Positions 1 through 13,100 of a stretch of 64,000 bases of DNA are shown here, piece after piece. How positions within the stretch are numbered: the stretch's first letter is position 1; every line of letters begins with the position of its first letter. The notes beneath the pieces were generated by a model, which was given only the letters and a program-made list of their open reading frames with translations, ran no database searches and was not told the origin of the DNA. Where the stretch lies: assembly GCF_037975245.1 (NCBI RefSeq), contig NC_092568.1:6670501-6734500 (forward strand), written 5' to 3'. Source of the DNA: Apostichopus japonicus. Lineage: Eukaryota > Echinodermata > Holothuroidea > Aspidochirotida > Stichopodidae. The position numbers and the translations under genes are program-made.

Positions 1-800
1 TTAATTGAACCAACACTTGTGGCTTATTGGGTCATTGAGCACTAGATTTAACCAATACTAGTGACTTGTTTAGTATTCACTAAATATTAGATTGTTGCAC
101 TACTTGTCCCTTGTTTGGTATTGACTGAGTATTAGATTGAACCAATTCTAGTGACTTGTTTAGAATTGACTGAACATTACATGGATTGTTCAGTATTCAC
201 TGAACATGAGATTAATTCACTACTTGTGGATTGTTTGGTATTGACTTAGCATTAGATTAATGCAATACTTGTGGCTTGTTTCTTATTGACTTAGTATTAG
301 ATTAATGCAATACTTGTGGATTGTTTGGTATAGACTGAGCATTAGATTAATGCAATACTTGTAGTTTGTTTCTTATTGACTGAGCATTAGATTAATGCAA
401 TACTTGTGGCTTGTTTGGTATAGACTGAGCATTAGATTAATGCAATACTTGTGGCTTGTTTGGTATAGACTGAGCATTAGATTAATGCAATATTTGTGGC
501 TTGTTTCTTATTGACTGAGCATTAGATTAATGCAATACTTGTGGCTTGTTTGGTATAGACTGAGCATTAGATTAATGCAATACTTGTGGTTTGTTTCTTA
601 TTGACTGAGCATTAGATTAATGCAATACTTGTGGCTTGTTTGGTATAGACTGAGCATTAGATTAATGCAATACTTGTGGCTTGTTTGGTATAGACTGAGC
701 ATTAGATTAATGCAATATTTGTGGCTTGTTTCTTATTGACTGAGCATTAGATTAATGCAATACTCGTGGCTTGTTTCTTATTGACTGAACATTAGATTGA
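1..800. repeat. 45-bp minisatellite in first sos intron
   Basis: Units of 45 bp with the core GCATTAGATTAATGCAATAC repeat from about 245 to 800. Two main variants alternate, one reading TTTGGTATAGACTGA and one TTTCTTATTGACTGA at the unit junction. The copies in 1-245 are much more degenerate, so the array decays toward the left. It lies entirely in the intron upstream of the first visible sos exon and no coding is seen. The array probably continues left of the window. Confidence 0.9.
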
Positions 801-1070
801 ATCAATTCTAATGACTTAGCTGGAGACTATGGTATCCTCATCTGCAAGTTGAAATATAACTAAATATTTCCATTTATTGACTGATCACTGCTTTCTTTTA
901 TATACTCTTCTCTCTATTGCTGCGTGTATTTAAATGACCATCTTGCTTTCCCTTGCAAGTCATGGACACTTTTTAATTGACCTTGTAGTTATGTTTAATG
1001 TTTTCTGGTTTAGATTGTCTCAAGAACAATTTTCATTTCAATTTTGTTTCCTCCTTGACGTTCTATTTAC
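801..1070 (+). other. 3' end of a probable U12-type AT-AC intron
   Basis: This non-repetitive intron end has no AG dinucleotide where the sos exon must begin. The sequence TCCTTGAC at 1052-1059 matches the minor-spliceosome branch-site consensus TCCTTRAC, and its branch A (1058) lies 12 nt from an AC at 1069-1070. With AC as the acceptor, the exon starts in the frame expected from SOS homologues (split Arg codon followed by FEIP). The matching donor lies outside the window or in sequence I cannot assign. Confidence 0.7.
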
Positions 1071-1193
1071 ATTTGAAATTCCTGACCCTCCTCCATCAGA
1101 AGAAGACAAGAAAGCAATTGATCAAGGGATAACAGTGGTTCGAGAGGATCTCAAACGGTTCCGGAAAGAATATGCTAGACCAGTACAACTCAG
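1071..1193 (+). CDS. sos: sos exon: REM region (FEIP ... RPVQL)
   Basis: This exon starts with the last base of an Arg codon and reads [16 protein letters not shown] through [13 protein letters not shown], colinear with the SOS segment joining REM helices. It ends in the first two bases of an Arg codon before a GTAAGG donor. The acceptor is an AC after a U12-type branch site, so the left boundary depends on that reading. The alternative is AG at 1012-1013, but the residues it would add ([10 protein letters not shown]) do not resemble SOS. Confidence 0.85.
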
Positions 1194-4100
1194 GTAAGGG
1201 TACAATTATGGAACTGACCATATTTGAATGCTTTGTTTGTTCAGTAAATGTGCTAGTCAGGCAGTGCCTTATAACACTGCTGACATCCTCTGTCATGCCT
1301 TTGGTGTCCTTTGATAATGTAGCTTTCATTCTTCTCCACTTATTTCATCTGTGCTTCCATTACATTATTTATTGGTCTATTGTACAACTTGTTGTTTTCT
1401 GTATAACCAGTTTGTTATGACCCTATAACCAGTAAGCAAGCAGTTTGTTAGTAACTTTTTATCTATTAATACACTATATTGTTAGTTTGATTCATTATTA
1501 TCACAAAAAATGTTAAAAAACTTGAAAAAAAAGCATTAACAAATAAGTGGACAAGACAAGTAAGAATACATATGCCTTGCATCATATTCATATGAAATGA
1601 GGTAGAACTTCGACAAGTAAGAATACCTAGGCCTTGCCTCATATTCATATAAAATGAGGTAGAACTTAGACAACTAAGAATACCTATGCCTTGCCTCATA
1701 TTCATATGAAATAAGGTAGAACTTAGACAAGTAATAATACCTATGCCTTGCCTCCTATCCATATAAAATGAGGTAGAACTTAGACAAGTAATAATACCTA
1801 GGCCTTGCCTCATAGTCATATGGAATGAGGTAGAACTTAGACAAGTAATAATACCTTGCCTCATCCATATGAAATGAGGTAGAACTTAGACAAGTAATAA
1901 TACCTATGCCTTGCCTCCTATCCATATAAAATGAGGTAGAACTTAGACAAGTAATAATACCTAGGCCTTGCCTCATAGTCATATGGAATGAGGTAGAACT
2001 TAGACAAGTAATAATACCTATGCCTTGCCTCATATCCATATGAAATGAGGTAGAACTTAGACAAGTAATAATACCTAGGCCTTGCCTCATATCAATATGA
2101 AATGAGGTAGAACTTAGACAAGTAATAATACCTAGGCCTTGCCTCATATTCACATAAAATGAGGTAGAACTTAGACAACTAAGAATACCTATGCCTTGCC
2201 TCATATTCATATGAAATAAGGTAGAACTTAGACAAGTAATAATACCTATGCCTTGCCTCCTATCCATATAAAATGAGGTAGAACTTAGACAAGTAATAAT
2301 ACCTAGGCCTTGCCTCATAGTCATATGGAATGAGGTATAACTTAGACAAGTAATAATACCTTGCCTCATCCATATGAAATGAGGTAGAACTTAGACAAGT
2401 AATAATACCTATGCCTTGCCTCCTATCCATATAAAATGAGGTAGAACTTAGACAAGTAATAATACCTAGGCCTTGCCTCATAGTCATATGGAATGAGGTA
2501 GAACTTAGACAAGTAATAATACCTTGCCTCATCCATATGAAATGAGGTAGAACTTGCTGTTGTGATGAACTGGTACTGATAGGGTTTGGGTGCTTATTAG
2601 AACTTTTCTTGCTCAAGTGAATGTGGAGGTGAAATGTCTCTCTCAACATTTATCACAGCTTAATGTCTACAATGCTGTGTCATGCCAGTTTAATGCTTCT
2701 TGCTCTTCTGTACTGACTGATGTTAGTTTTATTTGATGTATTACATCACATTTGTCATTCAGTGACATAAGTCTGTATGCCCCACTCATAATGTAGTTCA
2801 GTAGTATTGTTTCTGTTCCTCTCCACAGGGTATTAAATGTTTGCAGAAAATGGGTAGATCAACATTTTTATGATTTTGAACGTGACCCGGAACTCTTAAT
2901 GCGCCTACATAAGTTTTTTGAAACTGTTAGAGGGAAAGCATTGAAGAAATGGGTAGACTCAATTCATAAAGTAATACAGAGAAGGGTGAGTTGAGCAGCA
3001 TTCTGTCAGAAGCTAATTGTCATTGGTAATGTCAGAAAACATGTTTGATATTCATGAGGTAGAGAAGTACTAAATTTGGGGAATATATTAGGCAACAGTA
3101 TTTTATTGGATTCTTACTTTATTTAGGGCCTGTTAGATTCTTTCGCATTTTCCTCCCACAAAAGACCTTTAAGAGGCAGCTGCTCAGTTTTATGGTAGAT
3201 CTTACACTGTCATATGATTAGAAGTTGGGAATCCTTGGCCATGATGCCCAACTTCATGAGGAAACAAAACCACCTGATTTAATTCTTATTGATAAATTGA
3301 CGGAAATATGAATATGAAGCTGTCATGGCTTATAATTTGTTTCTTTAGAATTACCAACACTGTGCTTTCTACAAGTGCATGTCAATGTTGAAGCTGTAAT
3401 ATTCCCTTATATATAATAATATGCCCTTATTCCCCTATGCCCATATGCCCTGTAATATGCCCCCTTATTTATTTGCTGTGAATGTTTCACATTTGTTATT
3501 GTAACTTAAGAATTACTGGAATATCATAATACTTTTGATATTTTCAGCAAACAGTAGAAGATGTCAAAACTTTCAACTTTGAAACCAAACCACCTCCAAC
3601 AGAGTGGCACATAACAAGAAAACAAGAGGACTTTGACCTCCTTACTGTAAGTATCCACTGATAATGGATCAGCCCCCACAAAACATCATGTTGGCATCAC
3701 CAATAAGAGTAATGAGTTTTAAGGCTCATACTTGACAAAACATCATGTTGGCATCACCAGTAAGAGTAATGAGTTTTAAGGCTCATACTTGACAAAACAT
3801 CATGTTGGCATCACCAATAAGAGTAATGAGTTTTATGGCTCATACTTGACAAAACATCATGTTGGCATCACCAATAAGAGTAATGAGTTTTAAGGCTCAT
3901 ACTTGACAAAACATCATGTTGGCATCACCAATAAGAGTAATGAGTTTTAAGGCTCATACTTGACAAAACATCATGTTGGCATCACCAATAAGAGTAATGA
4001 GTTTTAAGGCTCATACTTGACAAAACATCATGTTGGCATCACCAATAAGAGTAATGAGTTTTAAGGCTCATACTTGACAATTTCTTGCCTCAATAGCTTG

Positions 4101-7100
4101 GTTATTTGCCAGGGACCAGTTGTTGAGAACGAGCCTATAGAGATAAGACTGAAGGGCTAGGGACAACAGTACAGTATGTAAAGTAACTGTGCGAGTATCA
4201 ACCATACGATTTGATGCCAAGTGGAGAATACGAGAATTTGAAGGTCAAAACTTGTAGATCCCTCCCTAGAAAGTCATAATAACTGTCAATAGGCAAAGAA
4301 GCTTAAATGGAGAACATTGGCACCAGAGAACGTCTATGTTTGCACTAAGAGTGACATGTTAGGAAAATGCTGTAAAAATCGCACTGTGATAGTAGATACA
4401 CGTATAGTGCTTAAAGTTAATACCATTCATGAACACTGGAAGAATGATTGGGGACCTGCATTAGCTACCTAATGAAAGATGATGAAAAACATCTGACAAC
4501 ATGATAAATAGTTCATTTCCCAACTTTAAATATAACTAGCCTGACAATAAACTTACAAGATAACATGATACTGCCTAACCTGCTCACCGTTATATGTATC
4601 CAAAGAGAACTAGCTTCTGGTTATAACACATACTTAAACAGCTGCCAACTCAAATACCAAGTAACAACAGGCAGCTAGGCTAGCATGGAACAAAGGAAAT
4701 GCCAGTAAAATCCTGAGATGGTAATGAGGATTTTCTGGCAAGTAAAATGAATGCAAAAACCATGTCCATTATTTGTGATGGTTACTGCTAATGAAGGCTT
4801 AGTAACAATGTAATGCTAATGTAGGCTTAGTAACTATGTGATGCTAATTTAGGCTTAGTAACAATGTGATAATAATGTAGGCTTAGTGACAATGTGATGC
4901 TAATGTAGGCTTAGTAACAATGTGATATAAATGTAGGCTTAGTAACATGTGATGCTGATGTAGGCTTAGTAACAATGTGATGTTAATGTAGGCTTAGTAA
5001 CAATGTGATATTAAATGTAAGCTTAGTAACAATGTGATGCTTAGGTAGGCTTAGTAACAATGTGATGCCAATGTAGGCATAGTAACAATGTAATGCTAAT
5101 GTAGGCTTATTAACAGTGTGATATTAATGTAGGCTTAGTAACAATGTGATGCTGATGTAGGCTTAATAACAATGTGATGCTAAAGTAGGCTTAGTAACAA
5201 TGTAATGCTAATGTAGGCTTAGTAACAATGTGATGCTGATGTAGGCTTAGTAACAATGTGATGTTAATGTAGGCTTAGTAACAAAGTGATGCTTAGGTAG
5301 GCTTATTAACAATAGGATGCTAATGTAGGCTTAGTAACAATGTGATGTTAATGTAGGCTTAGTTACAATGTGATGCTAATTTAATCTTGGTAACAATAAA
5401 TAAATAAAAATAAAATAAATACCATATATTAAGGTGCTGTTATCATGAAATAAAACATGCTCAAGAGCACTGTACAAAAGAACCAATACCTGGAATATAA
5501 ATTACCAAACTTAAAAGGATTGTCTGGTGGCCCAAAGAAGTTACCTTAAAAAATTATAAATAATTTTCCAAACATGTGGTCAAAGTATGAGAATGCTAAT
5601 GTTGCGTTTGACAGAGAAACAATTTTTTAATCGTTAAGGATGGACATTTCCAATATGATTTGAACAGTACAGAACGTGACGTCATCTACGCTTATGCAGA
5701 TTGCAACATTAACCCACGCTCTGAACAGTACCTACAGTAATCACCACAAAAAACGCGTTTGTATACAGATTAGTTTCTTCCTTAATTTTCGGTGAAATTT
5801 CTTATAAATTAGATATGTTTTCAAAATCTCCTTAAGCCGCCATATATGTAGTAGATCGGTGGTTTCGTGGTCTTTTTGTAACACAAGGTAAGTTTTAACA
5901 GCAGGCTCTTCGTTGTTTATACATCCCGCTATCCAGCTCCAACGCGAGGAATGTTCGCATGTAGGCTACTCTAACATTTACAATCGGACAGTTCTGCGAA
6001 GCCTAAGCTTCTCGGTTCTACATTCTGCTCTGACATCGATTCCTCCAAGTTTCATCTTTCGGTGTTCTGAATACTTTTCAAGTTTCCTTTTACTGTAAAT
6101 TTGATTCGTGAATTTTATTTCAGCGAGTTCGAAGAACACTTTATGAACTGTGGTTTGAGTGTGAGAGTATATTATGTGCAGCGCTATACGTATACCAACT
6201 GGGCATGGTACAGTAGTCTATATACGTTCGCATTATGTACGTTAGGCAACTACATGTGCATGTACACGTGACAACTTTCCCTAGAAAAAAAAAGTGTCTA
6301 TTCTACCATACCATACTATTATCCCCGTAGGACCTCTTGCGAGGTCGAACAGGGGTTAAATTCCTTTTTGTTGTTGTTGTACACGTGAGAGTGTAATTGC
6401 TGTGGAAATGGGAGTGCTAACTTCAAGTCGCCTGTTTTGCCTATTTGCCAGCACTACGTCAATCACCATATTGATGCGTTCGAACAAACGGTACTTTTGG
6501 TGAGAAACTAATGAATTTGAAAACCAGATTTCTACAAGAAGAAAATGTCGAATGGGGACAATTTTTACATGGTTAGAAAGAGAAAAATAATAACTAGAAG
6601 GACAATGTATCAAAATCTTTCACTAGACAATTCCTTTAAGAAAACCTAAAAGTAATAACAACAGCAATAAAAGTAAAAAATGATGTACGACGGTTATAAC
6701 CACAAAAAAGAACGTAAAAATATAAATATACATTAAATGGGCACAGTAATGTGAATAAAACAACAAATACGATTAATGCCCATACTCAAGCCTAAAAAGA
6801 TAAGTTTTCAAATGCTTTGTGATGCTTTTTGATGCTAAGTAGTTTAGTAACAATGTGACGGTTGCTAGGCTGTTATAAGTAAATGGGTAGAAGACCTGTC
6901 TGGATATGGCTTGTATATTAAAATATTTGAGTTTCCATTTTTTGAAGTCATATGTCATACATTTGAGGTACCTCTGTTGCAACATTTATTGACTGAGATT
7001 ACAGTGGTGATGACACAGGTGAAGTAAAGATTTTTAAATTGCAGCATTAAAGCCACTGATTGTTGTGAATATAACATTATCTTGGCCACACAAATTCAAG

Positions 7101-10100
7101 TCATAACCTATGCTTGCAGCAAGTCTGTTACAATACAGTTATAAATATATAAGAATAAGACAAAGCCTACCCATCTCTTTGGTAGTTGATGTACGGAGAG
7201 CCACTCTCATTTGCATTTCAATAACTGCATTGTCATGAATTCATTCAGCACATTTCTAGTATTTTAAATCATTGGCATGAGAATATATACTTATTTTCAG
7301 AGAACAATATTGCTAATCCTGTTTGGAAAATGAGAAACATCTTATAGGCATAGCACCAGGATTGTTATTAACTACATGATGGGATAGCCTTTACTACACC
7401 ATCGGACATTTTTATGGTAGTAGTCATCATGTGGGTATGGCATTTTAAGTTCTCTCTATGATACCATACCAGAATGTCTTCAATGGTCTACCATTTATTC
7501 TCCCACATAGCTTCATCCCATTGAGATTGCCAGACAGGTTACACTTCTGGAATCTGACCTCTATCGTAAGGTCAAACCATCTGAGCTGGTGGGATCAGTT
7601 TGGACAAAACCAGACAAGAAGAAAACCTCTCCAAACTTACTCAAGATGATACACCATACAAACATGGTAAGTTATTGCCATGCAATATAGTGATAAAGGT
7701 CTATGCCTTCTCAATATGGTATATGATACAAGCATGTTGGAGGCTCTTGTTCTCAATTTATTACTTCATTGACCAAATTCATGTAGAAAAAGAGTTCATT
7801 GCACCTTACTATATCTGGACATGATTCAAACTTGGTCTGAGCTCTTGCTACTTGGATGGATAGTGTATGGCTTTATAGTGGACAAACAGTATTGGTCTTG
7901 GGCCACCACTGCCAGGGCAAATTAAAACAAGTTGGCAGATCTTCATGACTGCTCCTGGCTTCATGTAATTAGTAACATGGCAGATCTTCATGACTGCTCC
8001 TAGCTTCATGTAATTAGTAACATGGCAAATCTTCATGACTGCTCCTAGCTTTATGTAATTAGTAACATGGCAGATCTTCATGACTGCTCCTAGCTTCATG
8101 TAATTAGTAACATGGCAGATCTTCATGACTGCTCCTAGCTTCATGTAATTAGTAACATGGCAAATCTTCATGACTGCTCCTAGCTTTATGTAATTAGTAA
8201 CATGGCAGATCTTCATGACTGCTCCTAGCTTTATGTAATTAGTAACATGGCAGATCTTCATGACTGCTCCTAGCTTCATGTAATTAGTAACATGGCAGAT
8301 CTTCATGACTGCTCCTAGCTTCATGTAATTAGTAACATGGCAGATCTTCATGACTGCTCCTAGCTTCATGTAATTAGTAACATGGCAGATCTTCATGACT
8401 GCTCCTAGCTTCATGTAATTAGTAACATGGCAGATCTTCATGACTGCTCCTAGCTTCATGTAATTAGTAACATGGCAGATCTTCATGACTGCTCCTAGCT
8501 TCATGTAATTAGTAACATGGCAGATCTTCATGACTGCTCCTAGCTTCATGTCATTAGTAACATGGCAAATCTTCATGATTGCTCCTAGCTTTATGTAATT
8601 AGTAACATGGCAGATCTTCATGACTGCTCCTAGCTTCATGTAATTAGTAACATGGCAGATCTTCATGACTGCTCCTAGCTTCATGTAATTAGTAACATGG
8701 CAGATCTTCATGACTGCTCCTAGCTTCATGTAATTAGTAACATGGCAGATCTTCATGACTGCTCCTAGCTTCATGTAATTAGTAACATGGCAGATCTTCA
8801 TGACTGCTCCTAGCTTCATGTAATTAGTAACATGGCAGATCTTCATGACTGCTCCTAGCTTCATGTAATTAGTAACATGGCAGATCTTCATGACTGCTCC
8901 TAGCTTCATGTAATTAGTAACATGGCAGATCTTCATGACTGCTCCTAGCTTCATGTAATTAGTAACATGGCAGATCTTCATGACTGCTCCTAGCTTCATG
9001 TAATTAGTAACATGGCAGATCTTCATGATTGCTCCTAGCTTCATGTAATTAGTAACATGGCAGATCTTCATGACTGCTCCTAGCTTCATGTAATTAGTAA
9101 CATGGCAGATCTTCATGACTGCTCCTAGCTTTATGTAATTAGTAACATGGCAGATCTTCATGACTGCTCCTAGCTTTATGTAATTAGTAACATTATCAAC
9201 ATAGAGTATGAGGCAGTCTCCATCGATGTTTACACAAGTTGTCTTTCTTTTAATTCTTAGTTTATTATGTGGCTGGAAAAGACCATTGTGGAGACAGAAA
9301 ACTTTGAGGAGCGATTAGCAGTTGTTGGAAGGATAATTGAAGTCATGATGGTAACTTTTCTTATATTTTCATTCTATGCTTCTGAAATTCTTTTATCATT
9401 GAAAGTTCCTATTCCCCCTCACGCAACCATGAATGGAGATGTTAACCATCACACCAACATCCCCTGCTCTTCCCCTACTCATCCCCCTTCTCCCACACAC
9501 CCATTAAAGGAGCAGCAAACTAAAACTTACAGCAACTTCTTTCCCACATGATGACCAAGTTCTCAAGTTTCCCCTTGAGGTTCCATTTATTCCCACTTTT
9601 ACATAGTTGGTCTTGGTAATATAAGATCGTTGGTATTGGTTGCTTATAGCATTCCAGTGTTTTCAGCATTATTGTATTTGCACATTGCACGCACACTATA
9701 AGTCATGTATGCACTTTGCAAACTTCTCCTGTGTATGCATTATACAGACTCTCCTTTTATGCATTATACAGACTCTCCTTTTATGCACTGTATAAATTTC
9801 TCCTTTCTATGCACTATGCAAACTTGTATGCACTGTGCAAACTTCTGGTTTATATGCACCCTGCAGGTTTCTCATGTATTGCACCCTGCAAGCTTCTCCT
9901 TTGTATGCACTTTGCAAACTTCCCCTTTGTATGCACTGTGCAAACTTCTGGTAGTATACATATGGAAACTTCTCATTATTATGTACTCCTGCAAGCTCCT
10001 TACAGTGCGGTATTTAATCTGTAAACCAGTTGGTGTGCACTCCAAAAACTCCCTTGTTTTCACTCTGCAAACTTGTCCTTGGTTTGCATTCTACAAAGTC

Positions 10101-13100
10101 TCCTTTCTGGGCTCTCTGCAAGCTTCTCCTTATTGTAGGGGTTCTCTGTACAAATTTATCTGCATGCACCAGTACCAAACTTAAGGTGTGTCTGCACTCC
10201 ACAAATTTCTCCTTTGTATGCACTGTGCAAATTCTTGTTGGTATGAAATCTGTAAGATTCTTGTTTGTACGCACTCTGTTAGCTTCTTGTTTGTGTTTAC
10301 TCTGTAAGCTTCTTGTTTGTATGCACTCTGTAAGCTTCTTGTTTGTATGCACTCTGTAAGCTTCTTGTTTGTATGCACTCTGTAAGCTTCTTGTTTGTAT
10401 GCACTCTGTAAGCTTCTTGTTTATATGCAATCTGTAAGCTTCTTGTTGGTATGCAATCTGTAAGCTTCTTGTTGGTATGCAATCTGTAAGCTTCTTGTTG
10501 GTATGCAATCTGTAAGCTTCTTGTTGGTATGCAATCTGTAAGCTTCTTGTTTGTATGCAATCTGTAAGCTTCTTGTTGGTATGAAATTTGTAAGCTTCTT
10601 GTTGGTATGCAATCTGTAAGCTTCTTGTTGGTATGCAATCTGTAAGCTTCTTGTTTGTGTTTACTCTGTAAGCTTCTTGTTTGTATGCAATCTGTAAGCT
10701 TCTTGTTTGTATGCACTCTGTAAGCTTCTTGTTTGTATGCAATCTGTAAGCTTCTTGTTGGTATGCAATCTGGAAGCTTCTTGTTGGTATGCAATCTGTA
10801 AGCTTCTTGTTTGAGTGCAATCTGTTAGCTTCTTGTTTGTATGCAATCTGTAAGCAGGAGGGCGTTGTGGTCAAGTGGTTAAGGCAGTGGACTTGTGATC
10901 TAAGGATTACAGGTTCGAGCCCTGGCCAGATCATTGCGTTGTGTCCTTGGGCAAGGCGCTTTATCTCCATTGCCTCTCTTCACCCAGGTGTATAAATGGG
11001 GACCTGCGAGGTAACTTGTAAATATAGTTGCGTGCGCCGGTTTGTGGCTGCACCCTATGGGAAGTCCCCCGGGGGACACGTGGATGTGGTGCACTGTGGT
11101 GCCCCAGGAGAGATTGATTGAATTGTGCACACTTTGGTGTGTCGGTGTGACAAGTTAGCAATGACCAGGGGTTAAGTTGTAAAGTCGTGTGAGGAGGCAT
11201 TAGCCTCATACAAGACTGTAAACCTTCAACTTTAACTTTAACTTTAAGCTTCTTGTTTGTGTTTACGCTGTAAGCTTCTTGTTTGTATGCACTCTGTAAG
11301 CTTCTTGTTTGTATGCACTCTGTAAGCTTCTTGTTTGTATGCACTCTGTAAGCTTCTTGTTTGTATGCACTCTGTAAGCTTCTTGTTGGTATGCAATCTG
11401 TAAGCTTCTTGTTGGTATGCAATCTGTAAGCTTCTTGTTTGAGTGCAATCTGTAAGCTTCTTGTTTGTATGCAATCTGTAAGCTTCTTGTTTGTGTTTAC
11501 TCTGTAAGCTTCTTGTTTGTGTTTACTCTGTAAGCTTCTTGTTTGTATGCACTCTGTAAGCTTCTTGTTTGTATGCACTCTGTAAGCTTCTTGTTTGTAT
11601 GCACTCTGTAAGCTTCTTGTTTGTATGCAATCTGTAAGCTTCTTGTTTGTATGCAATCTGTAAGCTTCTTGTTGGTATGCAATCTGTAAGCTTCTTGTTT
11701 GTATGCAATCTGTAAGCTTCTTGTTGGTATGAAATTTGTAAGCTTCTTGTTGGTATGCAATCTGTAAGCTTCTTGTTTGTATGCACTCTGTAAGCTTCTT
11801 GTTTGTATGCACTCTGTAAGCTTCTTGTTTGTATGCACTCTGTAAGCTTCTTGTTTGTATGCAATCTGTAAGCTTCTTGTTTGTATGCAATCTGTAAGCT
11901 TCTTGTTGGTATGCAATCTGTAAGCTTCTTGTTTGTATGCAATCTGTAAGCTTCTTGTTGGTATGAAATTTGTAAGCTTCTTGTTGGTATGCAATCTGTA
12001 AGCGTCTTGTTTGTATGCAATCTGTAAGCTTCTTGTTTGTGTTTACTCTGTAAGCTTCTTGTTTGTATGCACTCTGTAAGCTTCTTGTTGGTATGAAATC
12101 TGTAAGCTTCTTGTTTGTATGCAATCTGTAAGCTTCTTGTTGGTATGCAATCTGTAAGCTTCTTGTTGGTATGAAATCTGTAAGCTTCTTGTTGGTATGA
12201 AATTTGTAAGCTTCTTGTTGGTATGCCCTCTACAAATGTCTCATTTGTATTTATGCACACTATGAACTTCTCACTCTCCAAATGTCCTTGAGGTTTTATG
12301 TTAGAAACAAAAAGATAGAAAAAGTCTCCAGGGCCCTCTGCTGTATATTTGTAGCTTTGTTTGATTGATGATGCACTGTCTGATTTTTTTATATTTGCTT
12401 CTACTTTTACATAATTTACAGGTTTTTCAAGAGCTGAATAACTTTAACGGGGTGCTTGAAATTGTGAGTGCAATCTGTTCGGCAGCTGTCTTCAGACTAG
12501 AACATGTCTTTAGGGTAAGTAATATGACTGGTTTGTCAAATTCACATTTAGCATAGAATGTGTGCTGAGGGTTACCAATATGACTGGTTTATCAAATTCT
12601 ACATTGTGCCTAGAATGTATGCTGATGGTTAGTAATATGACTGGTTTGTCAAATTCTACATTGAGCCTAGAATGTGTGCTGAGGGTTAGTAATATGACTG
12701 GTTTATCAAATTCTACAATGAGCCTAGAATGAGTGCTGAGGGTTAGTAATATGACTGGTTTATCAAATTCTACATTGAGCCTAGAATGTGTGCTGATGGT
12801 TAGTAATATGACTGGTTTATCAAATTCTACATTGAGCCTAGAATGTGTACTGATGGTTAGTAATATGACTGGTTTATCAAATTCTACATTGAGCCTAGAA
12901 TGTGTGCTGAGGGTTAGTAATATGACTGGTTTATCAAATTCTACATTGAGCCTAGAATGAGTGCTGATGGTTAGTAATGTGACTGGTTTATCAAATTTTA
13001 CATTGAGCCTAGAATGTGAGCTGAGGGTTAGTAATATGACTGGTTGTCAAATTCTACATTGAGCATAGAATGTGTGCTGATGGTTAGTAATATGACCGGT

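Noticed and set aside
825..845. GGTATCCTCATCTG, resembling a U12 donor GTATCCT
   Set aside because: The upstream sequence does not encode the preceding SOS segment in any frame, and an AT-AC intron should have an ATATCCTT donor.
1012..1070. Extension of the first sos exon to the AG at 1012-1013
   Set aside because: The added residues do not resemble SOS, and the tract ends in a perfect U12 branch site plus AC, which explains the boundary better.
7848..9161. 437-codon reverse-strand open frame
   Set aside because: It is entirely a 45-bp satellite read in a stop-free frame, with no start context or homology.
10860..10930. A functional tRNA gene (A and B boxes present)
   Set aside because: The sequence continues into a SINE body with an identical second copy. 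It lacks a proper acceptor stem, so it is the tRNA-derived head of a SINE.
10014..12281. Several long reverse frames encoding [21 protein letters not shown] repeats
   Set aside because: They are shadows of the 26-bp satellite. Overlapping frames encode related repeats because 26 is not divisible by 3 and three units restore frame.
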